A stretch of DNA of 64,000 nt from an uncultured Alphaproteobacteria bacterium (GCA_937988775.1 CALKHP010000030.1:124001-188000), one strand, 5' to 3'; shown: positions 1 to 8,685, numbered from the stretch's first letter. Notes: generated by a model from the sequence alone, not told the origin. Translations and numbers: made by a program.

Positions 1-17
1 GAAGCGCGCGCCGCCGA

Positions 18-1190
18 TCAATGCGCGGTTCGTGGATCGAACTCGCGACCAAGCTTTTCGCTGACCGCGACCGGGCGGTCAAACCGGCTGATCGCAAAGG
101 GGTCGAGCGGCGTCGCGGTGCTGCCGTCGACGATCAGTTCGCTCAGGCACAGGCCGACGCCAGGCCCGATCTGGAAACCATGACCGCAAAAGCCGAAAGC
201 ATGGAACAGGCCGGGCGTGCCGGCACTCGCGCCGATCACCGGCAGCATGTCGGGCAGATAGCCTTCGATGCCGGACCAGACCCGGATGACGTGACAGTCG
301 CGCAGCATCGGCACCAACTGGCCGAGATGATACATGCCGGCCAGCGTCTTGGCGGGCGGGACCGGCGCCCGATTGCCAACCGGATCGACGGCGGTGCGCG
401 GATAGCCCGCCAAGATGACATTGCCGCGCGGGATCTGCCGCATGATCACCGTACCGTCGATGGTCTGGACGGACGGCACGATCCGGTACGGAAATGGCTC
501 GGTGACGAATTGGGGCGGGCCGGCCGGAAACAGCGGCGTGTCCTCGCCGAACCAGCGGGCGATATCCGCCGCCCAGGCCCCGGCAGCATTGACCAGGCTC
601 CGGCATGGGATGTCGTCGCCAGCCTCGGTTCGCACCAGGAAGTCGTCGCCACGGCGCTCGATCTCGGTCACGCGCGTGTTCTCGATGATGGTTGCCCCGG
701 CGCGGCGTGCGGCACGGGCGACAGCCGGCGTCACCAGCCGCGGGTTCGCGGTGGCGTCCCGCGCGGAATAGGTCGCCGCCACGACCTTGCCGCCAAGCCA
801 TGGCCAGCGCTGCTGCAATGCGGCCGGTCCGACATGCTCGATATCCAGGCCATAAGAGGCCGACACCTCGGCGTAGCCGTCGAGCTTCCTTTTCTCGTCG
901 TCATTCATGGCGAGGTAGAGATGGCCGCAGCGGTCATATTCGCAAGGCTCGCCGATCAGCCCCGGCAGATCCTCCCACAACGCCTGGGCACGTAGCGACA
1001 GCGGATATTGGCCCGGGAAGCGCCCCTGTAGGCGCAGATTGCCAAAATTCACGCCGCTCGACTGGGCGCCAACAACACCTTTGTCGACCAGCGTGACACG
1101 CTGGCCGCGCCGGGCTAGGAAGAACGCCGTCCAGCAGCCGACCAGCCCGCCGCCAACGACGACCGTATCGGCGCCCCGCCCGGCCGTCAT
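18..1190 (-). CDS. FAD-dependent oxidoreductase, HcnC/OoxB-like (DAO family)
   Basis: 390 aa, last gene of a three-gene leftward operon. An N-terminal Rossmann motif (VVVGGGLVG, residues about 8-16) and overall similarity place it in the D-amino-acid-oxidase/glycine-oxidase fold. It is the likely catalytic subunit that oxidises an amino or imino acid at FAD and passes electrons to its partners. The frame stays open upstream to 1664, but that extension is the shadow of the next gene. The ATG at 1190 overlaps the stop of the 463-aa partner by 4 bp (ATGA), which implies translational coupling. The HcnB-like and [2Fe-2S] partners make this a heterotrimeric opine/proline/glycine-type dehydrogenase. 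Family members use different substrates, so the substrate is not assigned. Family confident, substrate unknown. Confidence 0.85.
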   Translation of the reverse strand: MTAGRGADTVVVGGGLVGCWTAFFLARRGQRVTLVDKGVVGAQSSGVNFGNLRLQGRFPGQYPLSLRAQALWEDLPGLIGEPCEYDRCGHLYLAMNDDEKRKLDGYAEVSASYGLDIEHVGPAALQQRWPWLGGKVVAATYSARDATANPRLVTPAVARAARRAGATIIENTRVTEIERRGDDFLVRTEAGDDIPCRSLVNAAGAWAADIARWFGEDTPLFPAGPPQFVTEPFPYRIVPSVQTIDGTVIMRQIPRGNVILAGYPRTAVDPVGNRAPVPPAKTLAGMYHLGQLVPMLRDCHVIRVWSGIEGYLPDMLPVIGASAGTPGLFHAFGFCGHGFQIGPGVGLCLSELIVDGSTATPLDPFAISRFDRPVAVSEKLGREFDPRTAH

Positions 1191-2578
1191 GCGGGCGCCG
1201 CCGCGCTGCCGATCGCCAGCGGCTTGACCGGCGCCTGGCCGCGCAAGCGCCCGACCTCGGCCAGCGGCCGCGCGCTTGCAGCCGCCGCGATCTCCTGCAG
1301 GGCCGGCCCGCACATGCGGCCCTGACATCGCCCCATGCCGCAACGCGTGATCGCCTTGACGCGATTGACATCGACCGGCCCGAGATCGGCGGCAATAGCG
1401 GCGCGGATGTCGCCGGCGGTCACATTCTCGCACCGGCACAGCTCGACCTCGTCGGCGATGGCGGTCGCGCCGCGCGAACCCGGCCAGGCGAACGCCCGGG
1501 CAAGCCCCTTCTGGAAGCTCCGGTAGCGCGCGACCTCGCGCCGAAGCCGCGGCATGTCGCGCCGCTCCCGATGCGTGACCTCTCCGCCCAGATCCGCCAG
1601 CAGGGCGAGAGCGGCCAGCGTGCCGCTCGCCTCGGCGGCATCCGCCCCGCCAATGGCCGCGCAATCGCCCGCCAGATAGAGGCCCGGCCGCGCCCGGCCA
1701 TCGGCATCAAGGTTTGGCCCCCACAGGCGGAAGACCGGATCGTAGCCGAACCGGGCTCCGGCCAGTTCGGCGAGCTGCGTCTCCGGCTTCAGCCCGTAGC
1801 CGAAAGCGACCGCATCGCACGCGATGACACGCTCCTCGCCGTCGCCCAGCCTGAAGCGCACGGCCTCGACGTGGTCGCGCCCTTCTATGGCGAGGGGCGT
1901 CGTGCCGCTGAACATCGGCACGCCATCCCGACGCAGCCGCGCCAGATAGCCGAGGCCACGCAGCGCCGTCGCCGCAGCCGGGGCCAGCGCGGGCGCGGCG
2001 AGAAGCTTCTCGCGCAGCGGGGTCGTGTCGCAGATCGCGGCGACATCGGCCCCGAACTGGCGATATTGCAACGCCGCCAGCGACAGCAGCGGCGAACTCC
2101 CGAGGAACACCATGCGACGGCCGATCAGGCAGCCCTGATCCTTCAGGATGACCTGCGCCCCGCCAAGCGTGAACACGCCCGGTAAGGTCCAGCCCTTGAC
2201 CGGGAACACCCGATCCGCCGCGCCGGCCGCGATCAGCAGCGCATCGAAGGGCAGCGTGGCGGCGGCGCCGTCCCGCGCCACATGCAAGGTGCCCTCATGC
2301 ACGGCCCAGGCCAGGGTTTCGGGCCGGTAATCGATGGCCGGGGCCAGCTCCGCGAAGCGTGCATGAAGTGCGCGGTACTTGGCGGCTTGCGTTCCGAGCA
2401 GCGCATCCATATCGAGCGCCAGCCCGGCCGATGGCCGGCGATAGCCCTGCCCGCCGGGCAGCCGCCCCTCATCGACCAGGATCGGCCGCAACCCCGCCTG
2501 CGCCAGCGTTTCCGCTGCACGGATGCCGGCCGGCCCGGCCCCGATGATGACGACCCGCGTCGTTGCCAGCGTCATCAT
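1187..2578 (-). CDS. NAD(P)/FAD oxidoreductase with C-terminal BFD-like [2Fe-2S] domain, HcnB/OoxA-like
   Basis: 463 aa. A dinucleotide-binding motif (VVIIGAGPAG) opens the protein. A second Rossmann segment carries the degenerate GSSPLLSLAAL typical of HcnB/OoxA proteins. A cysteine-rich C-terminal domain (CRCEN near residue 380, then CGMGRCQGRMC near 413-424) resembles the bacterioferritin-associated ferredoxin fold and should bind [2Fe-2S]. The likely role is to shuttle electrons between the DAO-type subunit and the small ferredoxin-like subunit. Two in-frame ATGs (2578, 2575) exist at the start. The overlap with the upstream 105-aa gene is 4 bp. The same three-subunit set occurs in cyanide synthase, opine oxidases and hydroxyproline/proline dehydrogenases, so the name HcnB would overstate the function. 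Confidence 0.85.
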   Translation of the reverse strand: MMTLATTRVVIIGAGPAGIRAAETLAQAGLRPILVDEGRLPGGQGYRRPSAGLALDMDALLGTQAAKYRALHARFAELAPAIDYRPETLAWAVHEGTLHVARDGAAATLPFDALLIAAGAADRVFPVKGWTLPGVFTLGGAQVILKDQGCLIGRRMVFLGSSPLLSLAALQYRQFGADVAAICDTTPLREKLLAAPALAPAAATALRGLGYLARLRRDGVPMFSGTTPLAIEGRDHVEAVRFRLGDGEERVIACDAVAFGYGLKPETQLAELAGARFGYDPVFRLWGPNLDADGRARPGLYLAGDCAAIGGADAAEASGTLAALALLADLGGEVTHRERRDMPRLRREVARYRSFQKGLARAFAWPGSRGATAIADEVELCRCENVTAGDIRAAIAADLGPVDVNRVKAITRCGMGRCQGRMCGPALQEIAAAASARPLAEVGRLRGQAPVKPLAIGSAAAPA

Positions 2579-2892
2579 GGCGAGCCGGAGGTTCTGATCG
2601 CCATGCCATCGGCGACCAGCGTGGTGCAGGCACGGATGCGCCCGCCGGTTTCAAGCCAGACCCAGCAATCCTGGCAGGCGCCCATCAGGCAAAAACCGGC
2701 ACGCGGACTGCCGCCGAATTCGAGTTCGCGCAGCTGCCTGCCATGCGTCAGCACCGCGGCCAGAACGCTGTCCCCGGCCGTCGCACCGATTTCCCGCCCG
2801 TCGATGGTGATGCTGATCCTCTTGCCGGTGCGTTGCGCAACCCGCATCAACTGGCCGTTTCCCGCAAGGTCATCGCCGGCAGATGTCATCAT
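2575..2892 (-). CDS. (2Fe-2S)-binding protein, HcnA-like small subunit
   Basis: 105 aa, a plant-type ferredoxin domain with the canonical spacing Cys68-x4-Cys73-x2-Cys76 ... Cys89 (FCLMGACQDC then RACTTL). It is the first gene of the operon and should relay electrons from the flavin subunits. The start is ATG 2892 or the adjacent ATG 2889, preceded by GGCGGG. A sigma70-like promoter and a 27-bp element shared with the divergent operon lie immediately upstream. Overlapping junctions with the next two genes support a stoichiometric complex. Confidence 0.85.
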   Translation of the reverse strand: MMTSAGDDLAGNGQLMRVAQRTGKRISITIDGREIGATAGDSVLAAVLTHGRQLRELEFGGSPRAGFCLMGACQDCWVWLETGGRIRACTTLVADGMAIRTSGSP

Positions 2893-2905
2893 CCCGCCAA
2901 TGGAT

Positions 2906-2932
2906 TATTGTATTGTAATAACTCTTGTTGAA
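2906..2932 (-). promoter_or_regulatory. Predicted IclR operator, copy 1
   Basis: This 27-bp element matches the one at 3873-3899 at 25 of 27 positions when both are read towards their target gene. Its core TTATTACAATACAATAA has TTATT/AATAA inverted arms. It lies between the predicted -10 box and the start codon of the dehydrogenase operon. The neighbouring IclR gene is the obvious candidate ligand-responsive binder. Binding is inferred from the duplication and position only. Confidence 0.6.
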
Positions 2933-2934
2933 AT

Positions 2935-2962
2935 AGAATAAAACCAAGCGACGCGCTGTCAA
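2935..2962 (-). promoter_or_regulatory. Predicted sigma70-type promoter of the dehydrogenase operon
   Basis: On the minus strand TTGACA (2962-2957) is followed after 16 nt by TATTCT (2940-2935). This is a full -35 and a 4/6 -10 box in an otherwise GC-rich region, 43 nt upstream of the ATG at 2892. The shared 27-bp element starts right after the -10 box, so a bound regulator would cover the transcription start. Confidence 0.5.
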
Positions 2963-2983
2963 GCGGCGCAACGCGAAATCGGG

Positions 2984-3805
2984 TCAGATGCCGGAGATGG
3001 CGCGCGCGGTCGCCATCACCAGCGCGGCGAAGCGCTTGACGACCTCCTCGCGGCTGTAACGCGAGCACGAAACCGCAACGTTGAGCGCGGCTTCCGGCCG
3101 GCCATGCCCATCCAGAATGGCAGCCGCGATCGAAGCGTCGCCGAGGTAGAATTCCTCGAAAGCCGTGGCGTAGCCCTGGACAGCGGAGCGTTGCAGCTTC
3201 TCGACAAGATCGTCGCGCCGCCACGTGGTGAACGGGGTATGCGCCTGGAGGTCGCTCCGGTCGATGATGTCGAGCGCCTCGCTTTCGGGCAGCCGCGAGA
3301 GCATGGCCACGCCCGGGCCGGTGCAGAACGCCGGCATGCGCGTGCCGACGATGACATCGGTATTGAGCATGTACCGGCTCATGAAGCGCGATACGAAGAT
3401 GATCTGCGTGTCCTCGAGGATCGTCAGGTTGACGGTCTCCTCGGTCTCCTTGCTGAGATGCATGAGATAGGGCGTGGCGCGCTCGATGAGACGGTTGCCG
3501 CGCAGGAAATGATAGCCGAGATCGAGCGTCTTGGTCGCCAGTTCGAAATGCTTCGTCTCCGGGTCCTTCATCAGGTAACCGAGGCGCGTCAGCGTATGGG
3601 TGAAGCGCTGCGCGGCGCTGACGTCGAGCCCTGTCGCGGCCGCGACCTGCGACAGGCTCATCGTGCGCCGCGGGATGCCGAATGCCGACAACACGCGAAA
3701 AGCCTTCTCCACCGACAGGACCATCAGAGGATCGCCCCCCGATGGGCGCGCGGATACCTCCGCCACGCTGTCCTGCCTCCGTTTCACGGCTTTCGATTCG
3801 GCCAT
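2984..3805 (-). CDS. IclR-family transcriptional regulator (catabolic locus 1)
   Basis: 273 aa. It has an N-terminal winged helix-turn-helix (about residues 30-95, including LSQVAAATGLDVSAAQRF) and a C-terminal GAF-like effector domain (CTGPGVAMLSRLPESEAL is characteristic). The start ATG 3805 has AGGGAAG about 6 nt upstream. The gene lies between two transcription units that share a 27-bp element, so it probably controls both the dehydrogenase operon downstream and the divergent importer/CoA-ligase operon. The predicted promoter of the dehydrogenase operon starts only 22 bp past the stop codon. IclR proteins may repress or activate, and the sequence alone does not decide which. Confidence 0.9.
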   Translation of the reverse strand: MAESKAVKRRQDSVAEVSARPSGGDPLMVLSVEKAFRVLSAFGIPRRTMSLSQVAAATGLDVSAAQRFTHTLTRLGYLMKDPETKHFELATKTLDLGYHFLRGNRLIERATPYLMHLSKETEETVNLTILEDTQIIFVSRFMSRYMLNTDVIVGTRMPAFCTGPGVAMLSRLPESEALDIIDRSDLQAHTPFTTWRRDDLVEKLQRSAVQGYATAFEEFYLGDASIAAAILDGHGRPEAALNVAVSCSRYSREEVVKRFAALVMATARAISGI

Positions 3806-3844
3806 CGCTGCTTCCCTTCTCGCGGCCCGCCCTGATTGAGGTGA

Positions 3845-3860
3845 TTGACAAGCCTGTCAA
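3845..3860. promoter_or_regulatory. TTGACA-N4-TGTCAA palindrome between divergent genes
   Basis: A perfect 6-bp inverted repeat in the iclR/enoyl-CoA hydratase spacer. Each arm can be read as a -35 hexamer, one for each direction, so it may be the paired -35 elements of divergent promoters or a second protein site. It sits 12 bp before the second 27-bp element. In copy 1 the -35 hexamer lies at a similar distance (24 nt) from its element. Confidence 0.4.
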
Positions 3861-3872
3861 CATCGCGGAACA

Positions 3873-3899
3873 TTCAATAAGAGTTATTACATTACAATA
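3873..3899 (+). promoter_or_regulatory. Predicted IclR operator, copy 2
   Basis: A 27-bp element with 25/27 identity to copy 1 (2906-2932, minus strand). It has the same orientation relative to its target gene and ends 31 nt before the ATG of the enoyl-CoA hydratase. The core is TTATTACATTACAATAA. It is AT-rich in a GC-rich context, and the match is far longer than expected by chance. Confidence 0.6.
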
Positions 3900-3930
3900 A
3901 ATACTGCAATCCGGCGATGGGGAGAGGAAC

Positions 3931-4710
3931 ATGAGCGTCATCCTTCGTGAAACGCATGGAGCGGTCGGCGTCATCACGCTGAACCGTCCGGAGGTCCTCA
4001 ACGCCTGGAACGCCGCAATGCGCAGCGAACTCGTCGCGGCCTTCGACGAGATGGAGGCCAACACCGGAATTCGCGCCATCATCCTGACCGGCGCCGGCGA
4101 CCGCGCCTTCGGCGCCGGGCAGGACCTCAACGAGACCAAGACCTTCGATCCCGACCGCGCTGAACTCTGGATCGGCGAATGGGAGCGGCTCTACCACCGC
4201 ATCCGCTCGCTGACGAAGCCGGTCGTCGCCGCGCTGAACGGCGTCGCGGCCGGTTCGGCCTTCCAGGTCGCGCTGCTCTGCGATCTCAGGGTCGGGCATG
4301 ACGGCGTCACCATGGGCCAGCCCGAGATCAATTCGGGCATCGCCAGCACGACCGGGCCGTGGATCATGCGGGAGATCATCGGCCTGGGGCGGACCATCGA
4401 CCTGACCCTGACCGGGCGGATGATGGATGCAGAGGAATGCTACCGTATCGGCGTGATCAACCGGCTCGTGCCGCAGGACCGCGTCATGGCGGAAGCCATG
4501 GCGCTGGCGGAACTTCTCGCCGCCAAGCCTCCGGTTGCGATGCGGCTCGACAGGCAGCGTTTCCAGGAAGTCACCGAAGCCGGCTTCCGCGATTGCCTGG
4601 CGGCCGGCGTGAGAAACCAGCGCGAAGCCTATGCAACGGGTGAACCCAGCCGCATGATGGAGGAGTTTCTCGCGGTCCGCGCAGCAAGAAAGGCCGGCAA
4701 GGCCGGATAA
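3931..4710 (+). CDS. Enoyl-CoA hydratase/isomerase family protein
   Basis: 259 aa, the usual crotonase length. Crotonase hallmarks are ITLNRPEVLNAWN near the N-terminus, the first oxyanion-hole segment AFGAGQDLNE (about 63-72), the second GVAAGSAFQVALLCDLRV (about 104-121) and GQPEINSGI carrying the candidate catalytic Glu. It is the first gene of the rightward operon, with GGGGAGAGG before the ATG. A CoA ligase four genes downstream suggests the substrate is activated to a CoA thioester and then hydrated, dehydrated or isomerised here. A carnitinyl-CoA-dehydratase-like role is possible but not provable. Confidence 0.85.
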   Translation: MSVILRETHGAVGVITLNRPEVLNAWNAAMRSELVAAFDEMEANTGIRAIILTGAGDRAFGAGQDLNETKTFDPDRAELWIGEWERLYHRIRSLTKPVVAALNGVAAGSAFQVALLCDLRVGHDGVTMGQPEINSGIASTTGPWIMREIIGLGRTIDLTLTGRMMDAEECYRIGVINRLVPQDRVMAEAMALAELLAAKPPVAMRLDRQRFQEVTEAGFRDCLAAGVRNQREAYATGEPSRMMEEFLAVRAARKAGKAG

Positions 4711-4764
4711 TACCCAAGAACAACGACAGAGCGGGAAATCCCGCCGACAGGAAAGGGAGAGACC

Positions 4765-5832
4765 ATGACAAACGGGGATATGTTCTGCACGAGGCGCAAG
4801 CTTCTCAAATCGGCCGTCGGACTTGCGTCCGTCGCGGTCGCAGCCCCTGCCCTCATCGGGAGAGCCACGGCGGCGACGCAACTGACGATCGCCGACCCCG
4901 GCGGCCCGTTCGGACCGGCATGGCGCAAGGCCTTCTACGATCCGTTCGAGAAGGCGACCGGCAACAAGGTCGTCAACGTCGCCCGCGAGGCCGAGCCCAC
5001 GGCGCAGTTCAAGGCGATCGTCGAGACCAAGTCCTATACCTGGGACGTTTGCACGCTGACGCTGTCGGCGCGCGATATCCTGACCAAGGAGAATCTGCTC
5101 GAACCGATCGGCTTCACCCATGCCGATGTGCCGACGCTGATGCCGGAGGCGATCTCGCAATACTGGATGGGTACCGACGTCTATTCGACGGTTCTCGCCT
5201 ACCGAACCGATCGCATGAAGACCGCGCCCGGAAGCTGGGCGGATTACTGGGACATCAAGAAGTTCCCGGGACGGCGTTCGCTGCGCAAGAATCCGATCGA
5301 CACCCTCGAACAGGCCCTGCTCGCCGATGGCGTGCCACTCGACAAGCTGTATCCGCTCGATGTCGATCGCGCCTTCAAGAAGCTCGACCAGATCAAGCCG
5401 CACGTTAACGTCTGGTGGACAGGCGGCGCGCAATCGACGCAACTGCTCCAGAGCGGCGAAGTCGACATGATCACCGGCTGGAACGCGCGCTTCCAGGCCG
5501 CGATCGACGGCGGCACGCCGGCCAAGATCGTCTGGAACCAGGGCCTGTACTCGATCGAAGGATGGGCCATCCCCAAGGGCAATCCGCGTGCGGATGCGGC
5601 GCGCGACTTCATTCGCTTCTGCTCGGACCCGGCGCGGCAAGCCGTCTATACGGAAGTTCTGGCCTATGGCCCGACCAACCTGGACGCCTACAAGACCATT
5701 CCGGCACAACGGGCGACCGCCCTGCCCACCTCGCCCGGCAACCTGAAGCAGATGACGGTCGCGAACGAGGATTGGTGGAGCGCCAACAGGGCCGCGGTCA
5801 CCGAACGCTTCAATAGCTGGTTGCTGAGCTGA
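4765..5832 (+). CDS. ABC transporter substrate-binding protein, spermidine/putrescine type
   Basis: 355 aa, extracellular solute-binding protein of the PotD/PotF class. A Tat-type signal is visible: TRRKLLKSA at residues 9-17, a hydrophobic stretch, and an Ala-rich cleavage region near 33-37. The mature part begins with QLTIADPGGPFG. The start has AAAGGGAGAG upstream. It is followed by ATPase and permease genes of the same importer. A short inverted repeat (4731-4744) in the 54-nt gap after the hydratase could stabilise or partly separate transcripts. The class also imports other amines, betaine-like compounds and opines, so the ligand is open. Confidence 0.85.
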   Translation: MTNGDMFCTRRKLLKSAVGLASVAVAAPALIGRATAATQLTIADPGGPFGPAWRKAFYDPFEKATGNKVVNVAREAEPTAQFKAIVETKSYTWDVCTLTLSARDILTKENLLEPIGFTHADVPTLMPEAISQYWMGTDVYSTVLAYRTDRMKTAPGSWADYWDIKKFPGRRSLRKNPIDTLEQALLADGVPLDKLYPLDVDRAFKKLDQIKPHVNVWWTGGAQSTQLLQSGEVDMITGWNARFQAAIDGGTPAKIVWNQGLYSIEGWAIPKGNPRADAARDFIRFCSDPARQAVYTEVLAYGPTNLDAYKTIPAQRATALPTSPGNLKQMTVANEDWWSANRAAVTERFNSWLLS

Positions 5833-5842
5833 CAGCGGAAGG

Positions 5843-6934
5843 ATGGCTGCGGTGGCGCACCAAACCGAGCGTCAGGCAACAACTGCGCCACCCAAATTGC
5901 GTCTCGAGGGTCTGAGCAAGCGCTACGGCGCCGTCACGGCCCTCGAGCCGAGCAATCTGCAAGTGAACGCGGGTGAGTTCCTCACCTTGCTCGGGCCGTC
6001 CGGCTCGGGCAAGACCACGCTGTTGCAACTGATCAGCGGCCTGACTGAAATCAGCGCCGGCCAGATACTTATCGATGGCCGAGATCAGTCCAATACGCTG
6101 GTGCATCAGCGCGATATCGGGCTGGTCTTCCAGCATTACGCCTTGTTCCCTCACCTGACGGTGGCTGAGAATATCGAATTCCCGCTAAAGATGCGGGGCG
6201 TCACGCGCGACGAGATCAAGCAGCGCCTGGCACGAGCCCTTGAGATGGTGCACCTCGAAGAGCTTGCGGCCCGCTTTCCGCGCGAGCTGTCGGGAGGCCA
6301 GCAACAGCGCGTCGCGCTCGCCCGCTGCTTCGTCTACAAGCCATCGATCATCCTGATGGACGAGCCGCTGGGCGCACTCGACAAGAAGCTCCGCGACCAG
6401 ATGCAGATCGAGATCAAGCGTCTCCACCGCGAAAGCGGCGCCACCATCATCTACGTCACGCATGATCAGGACGAGGCTCTCGCCATGTCCGATCGCATTT
6501 GCCTGATGAACAAAGCGCGGATCGAGCAGGTCGACACGCCGCACGAGATTTATAACCGGCCGAAATCCGCTTTTGCCGCGGACTTCATCGGCATCTCCAA
6601 TATCTTTCGCGGCACGGCCATCGACGGCCCGCACGGCGTCAGGATAACCACCCCGAGCGGCGATTTCATTCCGCCGGCCGGGACCGCACCCGGCATGGCA
6701 AGCTGCGCGCTGGTGATCAGGCCGGAGCATATCCGCATCGGTGCCGGCACCGCCAATACGGCACGCGGCGGGGTCTACGAAATCGTCTATGCCGGCTCGG
6801 AAACCCGGGTGCTTGTCGCCCTGCCGGGCGAGCAGCGGGTGATTATCCGGCTGCCGCCAGGCAATGCCGTACCGCAGATCAAGGAGACGATCACCTTCAG
6901 CTGGGAACCGGATGCGGCGGTGGTGGTGCCATGA
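5843..6934 (+). CDS. ABC transporter ATP-binding protein, PotA-like
   Basis: 363 aa. Walker A GPSGSGKTT (51-59), signature LSGGQQQR (about 149-156), Walker B IILMDEP (about 169-175), D-loop and H-loop (YVTHDQDEA), then a C-terminal TOBE-like regulatory domain. This is typical of PotA/FbpC-type importers. The GGAAGG motif touches the ATG at 5843, so the in-frame GTG at 5852, with proper spacing, may be the true start. It ends with a 4-bp overlap with the permease gene. Confidence 0.9.
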   Translation: MAAVAHQTERQATTAPPKLRLEGLSKRYGAVTALEPSNLQVNAGEFLTLLGPSGSGKTTLLQLISGLTEISAGQILIDGRDQSNTLVHQRDIGLVFQHYALFPHLTVAENIEFPLKMRGVTRDEIKQRLARALEMVHLEELAARFPRELSGGQQQRVALARCFVYKPSIILMDEPLGALDKKLRDQMQIEIKRLHRESGATIIYVTHDQDEALAMSDRICLMNKARIEQVDTPHEIYNRPKSAFAADFIGISNIFRGTAIDGPHGVRITTPSGDFIPPAGTAPGMASCALVIRPEHIRIGAGTANTARGGVYEIVYAGSETRVLVALPGEQRVIIRLPPGNAVPQIKETITFSWEPDAAVVVP

Positions 6935-8685
6935 CCGCGGGCGCAATCGTCGCGCACGCGCCGGCGAGGCGCCGGCTGTTTCCGAGCTCGCTCTGGCTTG
7001 TCGTGCCAGGCATTCTCTTCCTGCTGCTGTTCTTCGTCCTGCCGGTCATGCGGCTGCTGACCCTGAGCTTCCAGGACCCGACCACCGGCGCCTGGTCGCT
7101 TGCCTCCTACTGGCACATCGTCAAGACGGACGTCTATATCCGCGTTCTCGGCATTACCTTCTCCATCTCCGGCTACACCGCCATATTCTCGGTCCTGCTC
7201 GGCTATCCCGTTGCGTATTGGCTGGCCCGGATGCCGGAGCGGCAGCGCGGGCCGCTGCTGCTGCTGGTGATGATCCCGTTCTGGACGAGCTATCTCGTCA
7301 AGACATTCGCCTGGACGATCATGCTGGGACGGGCTGGCGTGATCAACACGCTGCTGATGAGCCTGGGAATCATCAGCGAACCGCTGAGCCTCATCCATAA
7401 TCGCTTCGGCGTGATGGTCGGCATGGTGCATTCCATGACCCCGCTGGCGGTCGTCACCATGCTGCCGGTGATGATCGGCATCGACCGGAGCCTGGTCGAT
7501 GCCGCCAAGACGCTTGGCGCCACCCCGGCCCATGCATTCTGGACGGTCTATTTCAAGCTGTCCCTGCCGGGGCTGACGGCCGCCGGCCTGCTCGTCTTCA
7601 TTTCGTCGCTGGGCTTCTTCATCGTGCCGGCCCTGCTCGGCGGGCGGCTTGACACGATGCTCGCACAACTCATCATCACGCAGGTCCAGGAACTGCTGAA
7701 CTGGTCGTTCGCCGGCGCGCTCGCCGCGATGATGCTCGCGGCGGCATTGCTGTCGTGCTGGGTCTACGATCGCATGTTCGGCCTTTCCAGCATTTCGGGG
7801 CAGAGCGGGCAGGAATCCGCCAGCCGCCTGCGGCTCGTCGCCCAGCACGTGCTTCATGCCCTGGCCAGCGTCAGCGCCCGCCTCGCCGACCTGATGCGCG
7901 CGGTCATCGGCGGCCAGGGCACAGCCCGGCTGCTGCCGGCGGCCGTCTGGCTGGTGCTCGGCTTTCTCATCCTGCCCACCTTGGTGGTGGTGCCGGTTGC
8001 CTTCACCAGTTCGCAGTTTCTCGATTTTCCGCCACCGGGCTACAGCCTGAGATGGTTCGACACCTATTTTTCATCGCAACTATGGATTTCGGCGACGGTG
8101 CGCTCATTCCTGGTCGCGACGGTGACGGCGGTGCTGGCAACCGCGATCGGCGGCTTTTCGGCGCTGGCGCTCGCCCGTTCGCAATCGCGCTGGAACGGGC
8201 TGATCTTCGGCTTTTTTCTCGCTCCGCTGATCGTACCGCGAATCATCATCGCGGTCGGGCTGTTCTATCTGTTCGCGCAGATGGGGCTCGTCGCGACCAA
8301 TGCCGGCCTGATCATCGGCCATACCGTGCTGGCGGTGCCGTTCACCTTCGTCACCATGGCCGCGGTCCTCAAGAGCTATGACTGGCGCCTCGATCAGGCG
8401 GCTGCGACGCTGGGCGCCAATCGGCTCTCGACCCTGACGCAGGTGACGATCCCGCTGCTCAAGGGCGGCATCGTCGCCGCGCTGCTGTTTGCCTTCATCA
8501 CTTCGTTCGACGAGCTGACCATCGCCATCTTCATCAGCGGCGGCATCACCACCACCCTGCCGAAACAGATGTGGGACGACATGATCCTGCAGCTCAATCC
8601 TACCCTGGCGGCGGTTTCGGTCGTCGTCTCGGTGGTCATCACCGCCGTGCTGCTCGCGGCCGAACGCTTCCGCCGACCAGCTTGA
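6931..8685 (+). CDS. Fused two-domain ABC transporter permease (PotB-PotC type in one chain)
   Basis: 584 aa, about twice the size of a single PotB or PotC. Two copies of the permease fold are visible, each with about six membrane segments and its own cytoplasmic coupling loop: DAAKTLGATPAHAFW near residue 190 and QAAATLGANRLSTL near 489. A polar linker of roughly 50 residues around 285-340 joins the halves. There is no stop or frame change between them, so this is a true fusion. Separate PotB and PotC genes are the usual state for polyamine-type importers, while fused permeases are better known among iron and thiamine systems. Confidence 0.88.
   Translation: MTAGAIVAHAPARRRLFPSSLWLVVPGILFLLLFFVLPVMRLLTLSFQDPTTGAWSLASYWHIVKTDVYIRVLGITFSISGYTAIFSVLLGYPVAYWLARMPERQRGPLLLLVMIPFWTSYLVKTFAWTIMLGRAGVINTLLMSLGIISEPLSLIHNRFGVMVGMVHSMTPLAVVTMLPVMIGIDRSLVDAAKTLGATPAHAFWTVYFKLSLPGLTAAGLLVFISSLGFFIVPALLGGRLDTMLAQLIITQVQELLNWSFAGALAAMMLAAALLSCWVYDRMFGLSSISGQSGQESASRLRLVAQHVLHALASVSARLADLMRAVIGGQGTARLLPAAVWLVLGFLILPTLVVVPVAFTSSQFLDFPPPGYSLRWFDTYFSSQLWISATVRSFLVATVTAVLATAIGGFSALALARSQSRWNGLIFGFFLAPLIVPRIIIAVGLFYLFAQMGLVATNAGLIIGHTVLAVPFTFVTMAAVLKSYDWRLDQAAATLGANRLSTLTQVTIPLLKGGIVAALLFAFITSFDELTIAIFISGGITTTLPKQMWDDMILQLNPTLAAVSVVVSVVITAVLLAAERFRRPA

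Noticed and set aside
1191..1664. Long N-terminal extension of the DAO-type gene (548-aa frame)
   Set aside because: The extension is Arg/Gly/Ala-rich antiframe sequence over the HcnB-like gene. The ATG at 1190 with the ATGA overlap is the natural start.
18..2892. Hydrogen cyanide synthase (hcnABC) as the name for the three-subunit dehydrogenase
   Set aside because: The subunit architecture is shared with opine, proline and hydroxyproline dehydrogenases. The neighbouring importer, CoA ligase and regulator indicate catabolism, and nothing specific to glycine or cyanide is visible.
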